Origin: Melastoma dodecandrum
Lineage: Eukaryota > Streptophyta > Magnoliopsida > Myrtales > Melastomataceae
Direction: 5' to 3'
DNA: 64,000 nt
NCBI GenBank assembly: GCA_029817715.1
Contig: JARUPY010000288.1
Location: 930,001 to 994,000, forward strand
A program made the position numbers and the translations under genes. Below are positions 10,475 to 20,849 of this stretch, piece by piece. The notes under the pieces were generated by a model that had not been told where the DNA came from, did not search any database, and was given only the letters and a program-made list of their open reading frames with translations. How positions within the stretch are numbered: position 1 is the stretch's first letter; every line of letters begins with the position of its first letter.

Positions 10475-11740
10475 CTAATACTCTTCCATGTCGTCGTCGT
10501 TGTCGTCGTCGTCGTCAGTGTCGTCGTCTGATGGCTGCTGCTGATAAGAACCTGTGCTGCCTGATGCCGGATAAGCATCCATGCCCATTAAAGAGCTACA
10601 CAGGCGTCTGTACTTCTCCGGACTATCATAGTCGGTTGTGGTATTAAATATTGCCCTCTCCAGCCAGTACTTGTCTTCCTCCTGCTTCTTCTCGGTAAGC
10701 CGCTTACGTAATCTTCCCCAGACGTACATGGCTCGCCTAAGGCGGACACTTGTACTCCCTCCAAAGAGATACTTGAGGTAATCCTTAGCCAACCGTGCTA
10801 TCTCCTCACCAGATATGATATAGACGTACTGCAGAAGATGAGAAAGCAATGTTAAGGAGCTTTATCATAACTAGTCTCTCAACCATCGAAAAACACAATT
10901 CCTGGAATGTCTGAATACACAGCAAAGGCCATTGTTAAATAATAAGTATGACTACCATACCAGAAAAATGAAGCCAAGCGTCGCCAGAATCACTTGCAAC
11001 GTTTCATCAAGAATCCCGGCAAGATCTCCATCCTCCGATCCACCAGAACCTCCTCCTCCACCTTTGCCACCAGTACCGCCACCACCACCGCCTCCACCAC
11101 GAGACGGGCTTTTTCTATCACTCGGATCATCAAGAAACTCTTGCTTCTCGATTTGCTGTCGCAGTATTTCCTCGATTGATTGATCTTTACGAAAGCTACC
11201 CATGGCTTTCTCAACAGATTTCCATGCCGAATTCTGAAATGACCAAATCAATTTGAATCAGGGGATTTCTGGGCATGTAGATGCATCATGACATTAATAG
11301 CATAAATCGGTCGACCAACCAAAAATCCGAAAGAAGGCGCCCTCTTTTTTAACCAAACATCAAAACCAAGAAACCTTTCATCTCATGCCTAAAGAACCCA
11401 ATGACCCGACCGTGATGAAGAAAAATACAGTGGATTTTATCTTAAAAAGTCAGGCCCTCACCTTGTCCTCACTCCCCGACTTCCCCTTCTCTCCAAATAG
11501 CCCCACAGGCGAAATTGGTGCAAACTTAACTGCTGGCAAATTGTGCTTCAACTTCGACCTCGAAGCGAGCTTCAGCGCCAGAATCTTCTTGGAAGGCAAG
11601 CTCAGGCATGACGCCGAGAAACAATCACCACGAAACCCAAGATTACTCCGGGTAGATACCGAAGGGGCAGCCATTGATCCACGACTTCCATAGAAGCAAG
11701 AACAGGGCTTAACGGCAGAATTAAACTGAGCGCAACTCAT
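10475..11740 (-). CDS. Predicted plastid-targeted single-pass membrane protein, glycine-rich, acidic tail
   Basis: Three coding exons on the minus strand (11740-11462, 11233-10961, 10828-10475) give 301 residues. The first ~60 residues are rich in Ser, basic and small residues with almost no acids, like a chloroplast transit peptide. A Gly run ([17 protein letters not shown]) follows. One hydrophobic segment ([19 protein letters not shown]) is split by intron 2 and then continues [18 protein letters not shown] basic region ([17 protein letters not shown]) leads to an Asp-rich tail ending MEEY. A 5'-untranslated exon near 12000-12100 probably splices to just before the ATG. I recognise this as a conserved plant architecture but cannot name the family, and no catalytic motif is seen. 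It converges on SAS10, with the two stop codons about 300 bp apart. Confidence 0.8.
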
Positions 11741-12119
11741 CTATCACCCACAAGGAATTATCACAGAAACCCCGAATCAGATAACGAACCAGTACTCGAT
11801 AGAATTCCCAGAGTCACAAATACGAAACATAACAGATGGCCTGGTGCAGGACGCACATCGAAGCACACCAAAAACCGAGACGAAAATACGAGGCGGGAAT
11901 CAACCAGCGGGAGCAAAAAGGGGACCCAAAACGAACGAAATCAACCTGAAAGAACAAATTCAATCCCAAGGGAACAAAGAAACCCAGAAGAATGCCCAAA
12001 ATGCAAACCTGACCAGGGTTTAGGGAACACTTATCCGATCGAAGGAGCTTCTCTTGGGTTGGGAGGATGATTGTGGGGCCGAGCAGGGCAATCCCCTCCC
12101 TTCCCCTCCCCCACAACCT

Positions 12120-14104
12120 GTCGAGTCGGTTCGTCGGCGCCAGGCCAATTCGGGCAGACTTACAACTTGGTACTTAGGTCGGTTTGATCGATGCATAAAC
12201 ATCATATATTAATTAATTCAACACAACGTTAATATTAAAAATTATATTTATGAAATTATTACATGATATACATTTTTTAGGGTTTTGAATCAAAATACGC
12301 TTCCATGAATAAATTTGAGTATCCAATTAAAGTAGTTACTTATATTAAAATTTAATTTTGTTTACTTAATTTTTTATTCGGACATGGTATTTTGGTGCGA
12401 AAATCCATCTTTTTAACTATATAAATAATAAAAAAATTTAACAATGTATTTATTTTTAATCATGAAATATAGTGGTGCGACGTAAGATGGGTTATTAGTT
12501 ATTCTTATTACAACGACGTATGCATTACATGTTGAATTTGGTGTGATTATTGATGAGCTTAGGCTTCCCTGTCGAAAATCCAGTGGAAAGGGATCTTTGG
12601 GTGCTGCCTCGGCCTAGCCCGTTATCCATCCGATTCCTCTGGCTTCCTCGTCCTCGGCAGCAGCTCGCGGTCGTACAACTGCCACACTGCCACGCCGGCA
12701 TCGAGTAGTACTCTTCTACATCATGTAGACGAACGTCTGGACCGTAGGTTTTCTATCCGGTGTGGGACTATCCCAATACATTCTCGTAATCCCATATCGG
12801 ATCTATACGAATGTTAGAAATCGTGTTGGGTTACCCGTTCACCAAAAAGCTAGCAATTAGGTGAAAGGTCACAACTCTATTTAAAGTGTTGGCCCAGGCC
12901 TTTTCTATCCGGTGTGGGACTATCCCAACAATCTTGGTGTATGCCACCTCGTGACGCTTCTTGTCCGACGCTATCGTGCCGCATATCTCCCGTGCGTCAG
13001 GAAGGTTGCCCTCGTGAAAGTCCCTGGTTTACAGGATTTCAATTGGTAGAGGAAAGGCAGGACGAGATACAAAGACCCGAGAGGGAAAACAGACTGAAAG
13101 TTGCAAGTTTATTGATGATCTTTTCGTTCTGTAACTATCAGCGCCTTCAAGTGGATCATACAGACACATACCTACTAACTACCATCACCTTTTATCAATA
13201 AGAAGACTAATCGAACCCTCCGTGATGATTCGAGACCAGTGAGCACCCTATGATTGGGACAAGCTGTACTGAGTCGGCAGGCCGTGGACCGATTTACAGA
13301 ATAATCGAGGTTTAAGGTTCTTTCCGAGAATGACCGCCGCCGCTTCGAATCTATTCTATCCAGTATGATAGCCACGCTAGGGCTTGGCCTTCCATTTTGA
13401 TACTAGGATGCTTTTCTGGTTTAGTGGCTAACTAAGGTTGTCCTGCAAATGTATCTGCTCGTCAGCCGCGAAAATGAGCATACAGAATTTTCCTTCCTGG
13501 TTGTCCGTACCGCGAATGTTGCCGGTCATGAAACGAGCATTCAGGTTTTCCTTAACTACATTTGTCGGCCAAGAAATGGCATAAAGGTCACGTCTTGACC
13601 GGTAATAAGTCTTGCGCCGATGCTGTTACGGCTAATTTCATGGGGAGAGATTAGCTTAACCAGACTAAGCTAACTCATTAATCGTGTTTTAGAGAATAAG
13701 GCCCCAGATGATTGCATGAGTAGCTGCTGTGTGCTGCCTGACGTTGGGAATATTCGGAACTTTACCTAGACAAATCCGGACTCGACTCGAGTAGCGTACA
13801 TGACTTTAGCGAGTGAATCTCCCAACTGGGGTGGCTCTGTATACAGTAGATTTTAAATTCAAAACTTCTTTATACGACTGCAACGCCAGCCGGTTCTACG
13901 TGCTGAGCAAAGGTCGGGTAGGTCCGATCATCTTACGTCCATGATGCCTCGCTACCACAATAACACGACACGAATACGACTATGAGGGCGGGCAATCCTA
14001 CTGGGACCAAGTACCACAAGAAGTTACACTCAACTCTTGCAAACAAGATTACACATAACATACCTTTGATTTCATTATAAGACATTTTTATTCAAACGCT
14101 ATTT
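12120..14104. other. Spacer containing a desaturase relic
   Basis: Between the plastid-protein promoter and the desaturase stop codon. AT-rich from 12190 to 12550, then the desaturase pseudogene pieces listed separately (12556-13020). Bases 13020-14100 show no gene I can support. Confidence 0.6.
12556..13020 (-). pseudogene. Decayed fragment of an acyl-ACP desaturase
   Basis: Minus strand. Bases 12556-12600 encode the family C-terminus (PF.WIFDRE), matching the intact gene at 14105-14150. Bases 12935-13020 match the region around the diiron motif DEKRHE (compare CTCGTGACGCTTCT at 14492 with CTCGTGACGCTTCT in this copy). The stretch between them is rearranged and holds an inserted ~180-bp segment with 28-bp direct repeats at 12749-12776 and 12901-12928. 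The reading frame is broken and no upstream exons are seen. It looks like the 3' remnant of a tandem duplicate of the neighbouring gene. Confidence 0.75.
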
Positions 14105-17017
14105 CTAGAGCTGGACTTCCCTGTCGAAAATCCAGCTGAAAGGGACTTTTGGTCCAGCCTTAGCCCTCATCATGGACCTCTCCTCGAGCCTCCGGATCCT
14201 CGACGGGAGCCCACACACATACTCCTGAGCCTTCCTCCCGTCCCCCGACAGGCCCGTCAGGTCCTCCACCTTCCACCTCCCAACCAGGAACTCCAGGATG
14301 TCGGCATAGTCCTTTGCAGTGTAAACCCCGAGCCGCTGAGCAACCGCCGAGAAGTTCTCAAATAGGTTGTCCTCACGGCCATCGTACATTAGGTGAGCCG
14401 GCATCGAGATCTTTTTCCTCATCATGTCTGCGAAGGCTAGGACCGTACCATCCGGGTCGATCTCAATGAGCTTCTCGACGATCTTCGTGTAGGCCGTCTC
14501 GTGACGCTTCTCATCCGATGCGATGGTTCCGCATATCTGAGCTAGTTTCAGGTCCCCGTGTTCTTTGGCAAGCCGAGCGGTGTTCCCATGGGAAATGAAT
14601 GTCGCCCTTTCCTGGAATGAAGTGTAGATGAATCCGAGGTATGGGCTGTTCTCCGTACGAGGATCCTATGAGAAGTTCTCAGAGGATCAGATTCAGAATA
14701 CATTCAATGCAGAACTAAACAGAGGACCCATCATGAATAAGTTTCTCACCATTCCAGAGCCGATCAAGTACTGAATCGTCTTCTCAATTTGCCTCATGTC
14801 CACACGCCCGGAAAGGTATAGATACTTGTTGAGGAGGTCGCCATGTCTATTCTCCTCGGCCGTCCATGCCCTGTTCCAAATAGCCCAAGAAGTCGGGCTC
14901 GCACCCGTTTCATCTCGAACTCCATCCAATGTATTGAGCATCGTCTGATAAGTAGGGAGAGCTTCTTCAGTAATCATGTCCCCGACCAAAACCACAAAGT
15001 AATCGTCAGGGATCTCCTTCGCCCTTTCCCTAAGTTCCCGAACTTGTTCCTCAAATCCGTCAGATGCAGGGTCCGGCAGGAAGTCCTGCGGCTGCCAGCA
15101 TTTCTCGACGGGCTTCAAGTGGACGAGGATGTTGTCCTCCGCCCAATCTTCCAATGACTTGAAGATTTCGATCTTCTGAGGAGGCATGGAGTGGGTTACT
15201 TGAACATGAACCTCTCTAGGAGGCGTAAATGGCTTCTTCTTCTCCTTCTCAACCAAACTGGCATCAAATAAACCACGAAATCATCCAAAGGATGATAATA
15301 AATCTTTGAATAATGAAGAAACCTGCGAGCCAAATTGGTCAACCCAATTCGATCTGAAGACCTGCCAAGTGACTTTCGGTTATAATAAAGCATTGTTCAT
15401 CAATCATCCGCCAGTGAGGAAAAGGACAACCAGATCTATTGGCCTTAGGACATTGAAATACAACTCGTGCTCCCGAGGTCAAGACCTTGCAGCTGGTTTA
15501 GTCCTTTCCTCATTAACTCTGAGAACCTCATCAGCGAAAAACATTTTTCCATTGAAGATCTCAATGGACCCACGAATACGACAAACCGACGAAAGGACAG
15601 GACCACAGATTAATATCCAACCGATAAGCCACCAACCCGAGGAAAAGATTGGGTCGGGATAAATAACTAATGGAGAAACTAAGTTATGACAACACAGAGC
15701 ATTAACACAACGGCATGACCAAAAACAGCAAGTCACCAATCAGTTAAGGTACCAGTCTACCTAAGACAGGACAAACAAGAATGCCAAAAAAGAGCAAACA
15801 AACCAAAAGAAATATAATAAAGAATCCTCGGAATAGCGGTCCGATATAGGTTCTGGTCCCATCAAATTAAATGACCAAAGCTAACTTCAACGGCTCAGTA
15901 ATCTCAACGACCTCATCAAAACCCACCGAGCACCACCTCCTCCATCCAACTTCAGGTTCCACCATTGAACAAGCAGCCGTGTTTGTTAAGAAAAATCGCA
16001 AGAAATCGGCAAAACACAAGAACCACCAAGGTTGATCGAATGTCTCTATTTCCCATCAAGGGAGCTTCCCCAACTCCTACGGAGCCAAGCCAACACATTC
16101 GACACCAACATGGAGGAAGCATTGTTGCACAGCAACAAAACTCTATAACTTGTAGTAGTAGCCCGTCCAAAGTGATCAAACTTCCAAAACCATGCCCAAC
16201 AGAACACAACAAATACATGACAGTCTGGAATTGGACACCCTTTTTTTCTTAGCACAGCCACATGGGAAGGGGGAGCGGGGAGGGTAGGTTGCCATTTTTC
16301 TCAAGAGAAGATCAAATCTAATCAACCCAAAAAAACTTTCCTCTAGGGAGAACGTCATAGATGGGTCCATGCAAAAATTTTCATGTGGTTCAGAATAAGC
16401 GAAAGAGATGGACAGCGGGCTTTCTATTTTTTTCGGGTTTCTTCTCTTTTATTTATTTTTCTTTTCGTCTTTAAGAAAAAAGGCAGCCATTTTCCATGGT
16501 CGGCATTGCATCCTCCTTGCCAATAACTCTCCCAAGAAGGAAACAGAGAAAGAAAAAGGAGAAAAACACCAAATACTTAGTCCCAGATTGAAACGCAATC
16601 TCTGCAGCAAAAGAGAAACGCAAAATGCAATCCGCATGACTTTGGAAAAAAGCAAAAAAGATCAGACCTTTGCGTCATCGAGTGAGACTGAAAAACCCAA
16701 AACATTAAAGACGCCATAATTGGGGTGCGGGGGAATCAACCGGGAAAGAAGCTTTACTTGGGTCAAAATCACGGACTCTGCTGAAATCGAATCCACTCTC
16801 ATGCAAACCCAAACCAGCAAACCAACCAAAACTTCAAACGATTAATTAAAAAAAGAGAGGAGGGAGTTGGGGGGGAGGATGACCTGGAGCCGAGGGTGGA
16901 AGCCATCAGGAACCTAGGGGACCTGCCTCTGATAGCAGGGGGAGCGAAGGGACGGAAGGTGAAGGGGTCGGAGGAGGCAGAGGATGAGGAGAGGAAAGGA
17001 TTCAGCTTGAGCGCCAT
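14105..17017 (-). CDS. SACPD: Stearoyl-[acyl-carrier-protein] Delta9-desaturase, plastidial
   Basis: Soluble plastid diiron enzyme that puts the first double bond into stearoyl-ACP using ferredoxin and O2, giving oleoyl-ACP. Three exons (17017-16884, 15257-14750, 14665-14105) join in frame to 400 residues, the usual length. Residues 1-44 are a Ser/Arg-rich transit peptide. Both iron-ligand motifs are present: EENRHG at 179-184 and DEKRHE at 265-270. The N-terminal [19 protein letters not shown] and the C-terminal [13 protein letters not shown] are family hallmarks. The first intron is about 1.6 kb and the second 84 bp. I see no damage. The name FAB2/SAD is equally possible; substrate preference among paralogues cannot be read by eye. 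The relic at 12556-13020 is its closest neighbour in sequence. Confidence 0.95.
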
Positions 17018-17130
17018 TCGTGGTTCCCCTTCTTCCGACACACAGCTAAAAGATGCTCCTCCTGAGTCTGGCTGGTCGGCAGCTGACAGTCTTCCTCGTG
17101 AGGAATTGAGAGAAGCGGTGGGGGAATGGG

Positions 17131-17140
17131 TATTTATATC
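17131..17140 (-). promoter_or_regulatory. TATA box of the desaturase gene
   Basis: On the minus strand GATATAAATA lies about 115 bp upstream of the ATG, a normal spacing for a plant TATA box followed by an ~80-nt leader. Confidence 0.6.
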
Positions 17141-17144
17141 TGGA

Positions 17145-17920
17145 GCGGGGAGTGGGGGGAGGTGACACGGACAAGTCCAAGACAAGATCTCAAGTTACCA
17201 CAATAACAGTAGTTGTAATAAATAATAATAATTACGTTATTAATGCTGAAGACGGTGTAAGGTTGGTCGTTAGGAATTCAGTCATTTGACGTGGGGAAGT
17301 GGTTGGGAAACCCGCAGTTCGTCGACGAACCGTCGGAAACGCCCAACTAGGACAATGGCGTCGTCCATGTTGTAACGTCCCCGTCGCCACCTGCTACGAA
17401 AACGACGCACATGTAGAGCGGTGTACCTCGAGGCCGATCGCGCATCCACTCGTGGATGTGTGGCCCCTCTTCTTAGGATTCACAGAAGAACGAGGAACGA
17501 CACGTCTTGAAAGCTTTCACTTGAACTCGAACAGAGGTTTCATGACGGCTGAAACTGATCCCTGAGGAATTACGTTTCTTTCCTGCAATGTACAGGCAGG
17601 CGTAGGCATGTGTTTTTGTCCCAAAGAGGTTGTCGGCAACGAGACAGATACAAAACATTTTCAACACTTACAATGCTCGTCTCCTTTTACAAACCTTTGC
17701 TGTGCACAAAACTATGATGGCAAAAATGTCGACATGACATGGCTTTTCAAGGAGCAAGTAGACATAGCGGAACTCTGGCCGAAAGTTCTGGTTCTGATAA
17801 AAACAAGATCGTCTGTCCATCCGACAGTAAGTGGGTAATATTGACATACAAGAATGAACAGAACATGACAAGACCAAGCCTTTTGGATGCGCCCGTCATC
17901 CCAGCCCTCATTGAAGGTTT
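17145..17920. other. Spacer, nothing recognised
   Basis: Desaturase upstream region and the 3' region of the COA3-like gene. Short open frames on both strands show no family resemblance. Confidence 0.6.
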
Positions 17921-17923
17921 TTA

Positions 17924-18097
17924 TTACTTGTTCCTTTGCTCTTCAAACTTATCGATGGCCGACTGGAGTTCGTCCGTTCCGCCAACAGCCCTCATCGTGT
18001 AGAAATAGACCCCCAACACAAAGGCTGACAGTCCTCCAGCCACAACCAGGTTCTTCGTCTTGGGAGCGAGGCTCCTGTAAGCAAACGAGCCTGCCAT
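17924..18097 (-). CDS. COA3-like cytochrome c oxidase assembly factor (small mitochondrial membrane protein)
   Basis: A 57-residue protein starting MAGSFAYRSLAPKTKN. It has one membrane segment (LVVAGGLSAFVLGVYFYTM) followed by RAVGGTDELQSAIDKFEEQRNK. The basic N-terminus, single TM and VLGVYFYTMRAVG...DEL pattern match the plant members annotated as cytochrome c oxidase assembly factor 3 (CCDC56/COA3), an inner-membrane protein that helps COX1 maturation. The ATG at 18097 was chosen because an acceptor (CTGCAG on the minus strand, near 18135) lies just upstream. The leader exon is likely at about 19010-19110, ending CTCCGAG|GTGAGC, so the gene has a long 5'-untranslated intron. The longer open frame starting at 18154 runs into that intron and was not used. 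Function is by family only. Confidence 0.75.
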   Translation of the reverse strand: MAGSFAYRSLAPKTKNLVVAGGLSAFVLGVYFYTMRAVGGTDELQSAIDKFEEQRNK

Positions 18098-19114
18098 CAC
18101 CCGACAAAAGATATTGATACTCTTTTCCCAACCTGCAGTTAGAGGAATTATCAAAAACTAGTATCCATGTCCACACACAAAGGCAAAATGGATGCATTGA
18201 AACATCCTTATCAATGCAGCATTCAAAAGCTCAGGACAGGATGCTTCGGTCATTTCCAACATAAATATACAAAATAGAGAACCCCAGTGACAATAGAAAA
18301 GGAGATTAACAAAAGGCCATTAATTTATTACATAGTCGTCCCAAGAAGCAAAACATGTACACGGTAAAACCGAATCACCAACTGCAACATTTCCCAGAAA
18401 CTCATTGAACCCCTTCCTCAGGAATGGCAGCATATGCACATGCAAATAGCAAGATCGATCAGCATTTCATTCATTCACTGTATTATAAAGCTACCTTGTC
18501 CCATAGGATTGTGAATTTTGAAATTCTCCTCAATACTCAAGGATCTTCATATATTTTCTCATATACCCATACAATCCCGAACCATGGTATACCAATTAAT
18601 CGCGTAACATGGAGAGGTTCGCAACAATAAAATCATCGAAAGGACAAATATCCCATGGTAATGAACAAATCTTTTCGAATCAGTAACATTCCGTGGTACA
18701 ATCCATTGCCCGGATAGGAAACCGGAAATAACCAGTGCTACCGAGGGAGCATATACGAGTTCAGAGTTCATCAGCCATTAAGAATTTACATCCGCCCAAA
18801 CCGAAGTACCTCACGATCAATAAGACAAGGCCTGACCTTCGCCTAGTAATTGCAAACGAAAATTGATAGACAAACGAAATCCGACCAAACCAAACGCCCT
18901 CTACCCAAATCCACGCCTAAACCCTAATCAATCAGAACATCAACCTGCGATTCCGCCTAGAAATCGAATCGAACGGCCTGAAGTGGGATCAAAACCCGGA
19001 GCTCACCTCGGAGACGATCGGTTGAGTTGACACCTGGCCTTTCCCTGCACGGACGAAATGCGATGATCCCGTGGAGACTCCGGCGGACAATGGCTTTAAC
19101 CCAATTTTAGGGTT

Positions 19115-19150
19115 CTTTGTCCAATTGGGCTTCAAATATGGGCCTCCGTA
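19115..19150 (-). promoter_or_regulatory. GGCCCA/TGGGC motifs upstream of the COA3-like gene
   Basis: TTGGGCTTC and ATGGGCC (plus-strand reading) lie just upstream of the inferred leader exon. Site II (TGGGCY) elements are typical of plant nuclear genes for mitochondrial and ribosomal proteins, in keeping with the product. Confidence 0.45.
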
Positions 19151-19299
19151 TGTGTGGGCTAAGGGGCAATAATTCATTTCCATTATGTCAACGGCGAATT
19201 ACTCCAAATTCGATACATGAAATAATCTGGCCATATTACGAAGACTGAATTTCTTTTACATATGGGGTTTGCTAGATTTGGAGGTGCTCGTGCTGTCAT

Positions 19300-20733
19300 T
19301 TATAACCTAGAATTTATGACGGGATCGCAACCTGCGAAGAATACGCCGGTGGGGAGTTCCTCAGACGGCAGCAGCACGAGCATGGCGGTAGTTGCGGCGG
19401 CCTCGTCGGCAGTCCGTTTGCCGACGCCTCCCGTCATTGACGTTTGAGTGAACCCGGGGCAGTAGCAGTTCACGCTGAGCGCAAACCCTGCGTTGCGCTT
19501 CGCAAGGATCTTGGAGTAGGAGTTGAGGGCAAGCTTCGAGACCGCATAATCCGTCCACACCTCAGGCCAACCTTTGACCCTCCACGTCCCTTCCTTCACG
19601 TCCGAAAGGAAGGAAGTAACCATGGCATCGACTTCAGATTCCAACAGACTTTCTCCTCGCAACAAGGCTGTGAATCTCGGGTTCTTCACCTTCTGATTTA
19701 ACAGGCGATTCAACATGATGTGATCAACGTAAAATAAAATGACAGAGTAAACACGACTCAAAATCATTTCTTGGCTTCTGTACTCACGTTAACGTGGCCG
19801 AGCCTTGAGCTAATGTTTAGTATGCGGCTGACTGTGGACGATCGGCGGAAGAACGGCAAGAGCACCTGCGTGAGGCGTTTGGTTCCACGGTAATTGGTGT
19901 TGATCACGGTTTCTGCTCTGTCCACCGAGTTCTCATTCACTTCATTGAACGACACCGCCGCATTATTAACCTGGAAAAGAAAACAAACAACCACGAGGGT
20001 TTTACGAAAGGTCTCGAATTCGAGTCTCCCTAAACAGTGGACGGATACATACGTCTCGAATAGATTTTGTCGATGCTAATGTACGTACCTGCATGATTAG
20101 TAAGGGTATGAAAAAAAGTTCCTCGTACGAACATACAAATATTGATTGGATGTGTCGAGTGAATAACTCATTTTAAATCGATGATTTTGCATCCGGATTT
20201 TATCGACGAATGGAAGTATCCACATACTCTCATCTTCGACAACATATTTCCGTATCGAAGTGGAGAGGAGAAAGAACTCACGAGGATGTCCAAGGCCCCC
20301 AAGCTACGTCCAAACCACGCAACAAAGGATTCGATTGACGAGGGGTCCGAAATGTCGAGGCGGCGGAAACGGACGTGGATGCCTTCTTCTCTTAACACCT
20401 TGACTGCCTCCGTTCCCCTCTCCACGTTCCTGCAAGTCAAAATGACGGTGACGCCCAAACGTGCGAGCTTCCTCACGAGCGAGAACCCGATCCCTTTGTT
20501 CGCTCCCGTGACAATCGCGACCGTCTCCTTTGTCCACCATCTAAGTAAGAGTAAGTAACAGAAGATTTACCACAAAAACGTAGGAAGTAACTTCACCTGA
20601 ATAATCACGTTTGAAAAATTATAGCGGCGGGCAAGCGGTCATGCAAGCGAGAGGTTAAGATGTACCTGGGCTGTTGAGGAGACGAGTTCTTGTGATGATG
20701 GGGGCGGCGGCGGCGGTGATCTTGTTGTTCCAT
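19300..20733 (-). CDS. Short-chain dehydrogenase/reductase, salutaridine/menthone reductase-like
   Basis: Four exons (20733-20666, 20540-20282, 19970-19788, 19692-19300) give 300 residues, the usual size for this plant SDR group. The Rossmann NADP(H) motif TGANKGIG is at residues 34-41, NNAA at 111-114, the ISS strand with the catalytic Ser in exon 3, and the catalytic YAVSK at 219-223. The C-terminal YCPGFTQTSMTGG is typical of (+)-neomenthol dehydrogenase, salutaridine reductase and carbonyl-reductase-1-like plant enzymes. Such proteins reduce ketones on terpenoid, alkaloid or small carbonyl substrates; the substrate cannot be told here. The N-terminal His/Arg-rich extension (HRRRRPHHHK) encoded by exon 1 is unusual. 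A (TA)n tract about 85-110 bp upstream of the ATG may serve as the TATA element. Confidence 0.9.
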
Positions 20734-20815
20734 TGAAGAAGAAGATGAAGGAGGAGAGGAGGTGGAAGCTTTTGTCGTTGAATTGCCCGATGAATGAATA
20801 AGGAAGGATTCGAGT

Positions 20816-20842
20816 TATATATATATATATATATATATATAA
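20816..20842. repeat. (TA)n microsatellite in the SDR promoter
   Basis: An uninterrupted alternating AT run of about 27 bp placed where a TATA box would be expected for the minus-strand SDR gene. A second, shorter one is at 21080-21097. Confidence 0.85.
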
Positions 20843-20849
20843 TGAAATA

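Noticed and set aside
10932..11183. Proline-rich plus-strand frame
   Set aside because: Mirror image of the Gly-rich run of the minus-strand plastid protein.
14843..15157. Plus-strand 104-residue frame
   Set aside because: Antisense of desaturase exon 2, which has full family conservation on the other strand.
18424..18771. Short frames on both strands between the COA3-like exon and its leader
   Set aside because: Lie in the inferred 5'-untranslated intron and resemble nothing.
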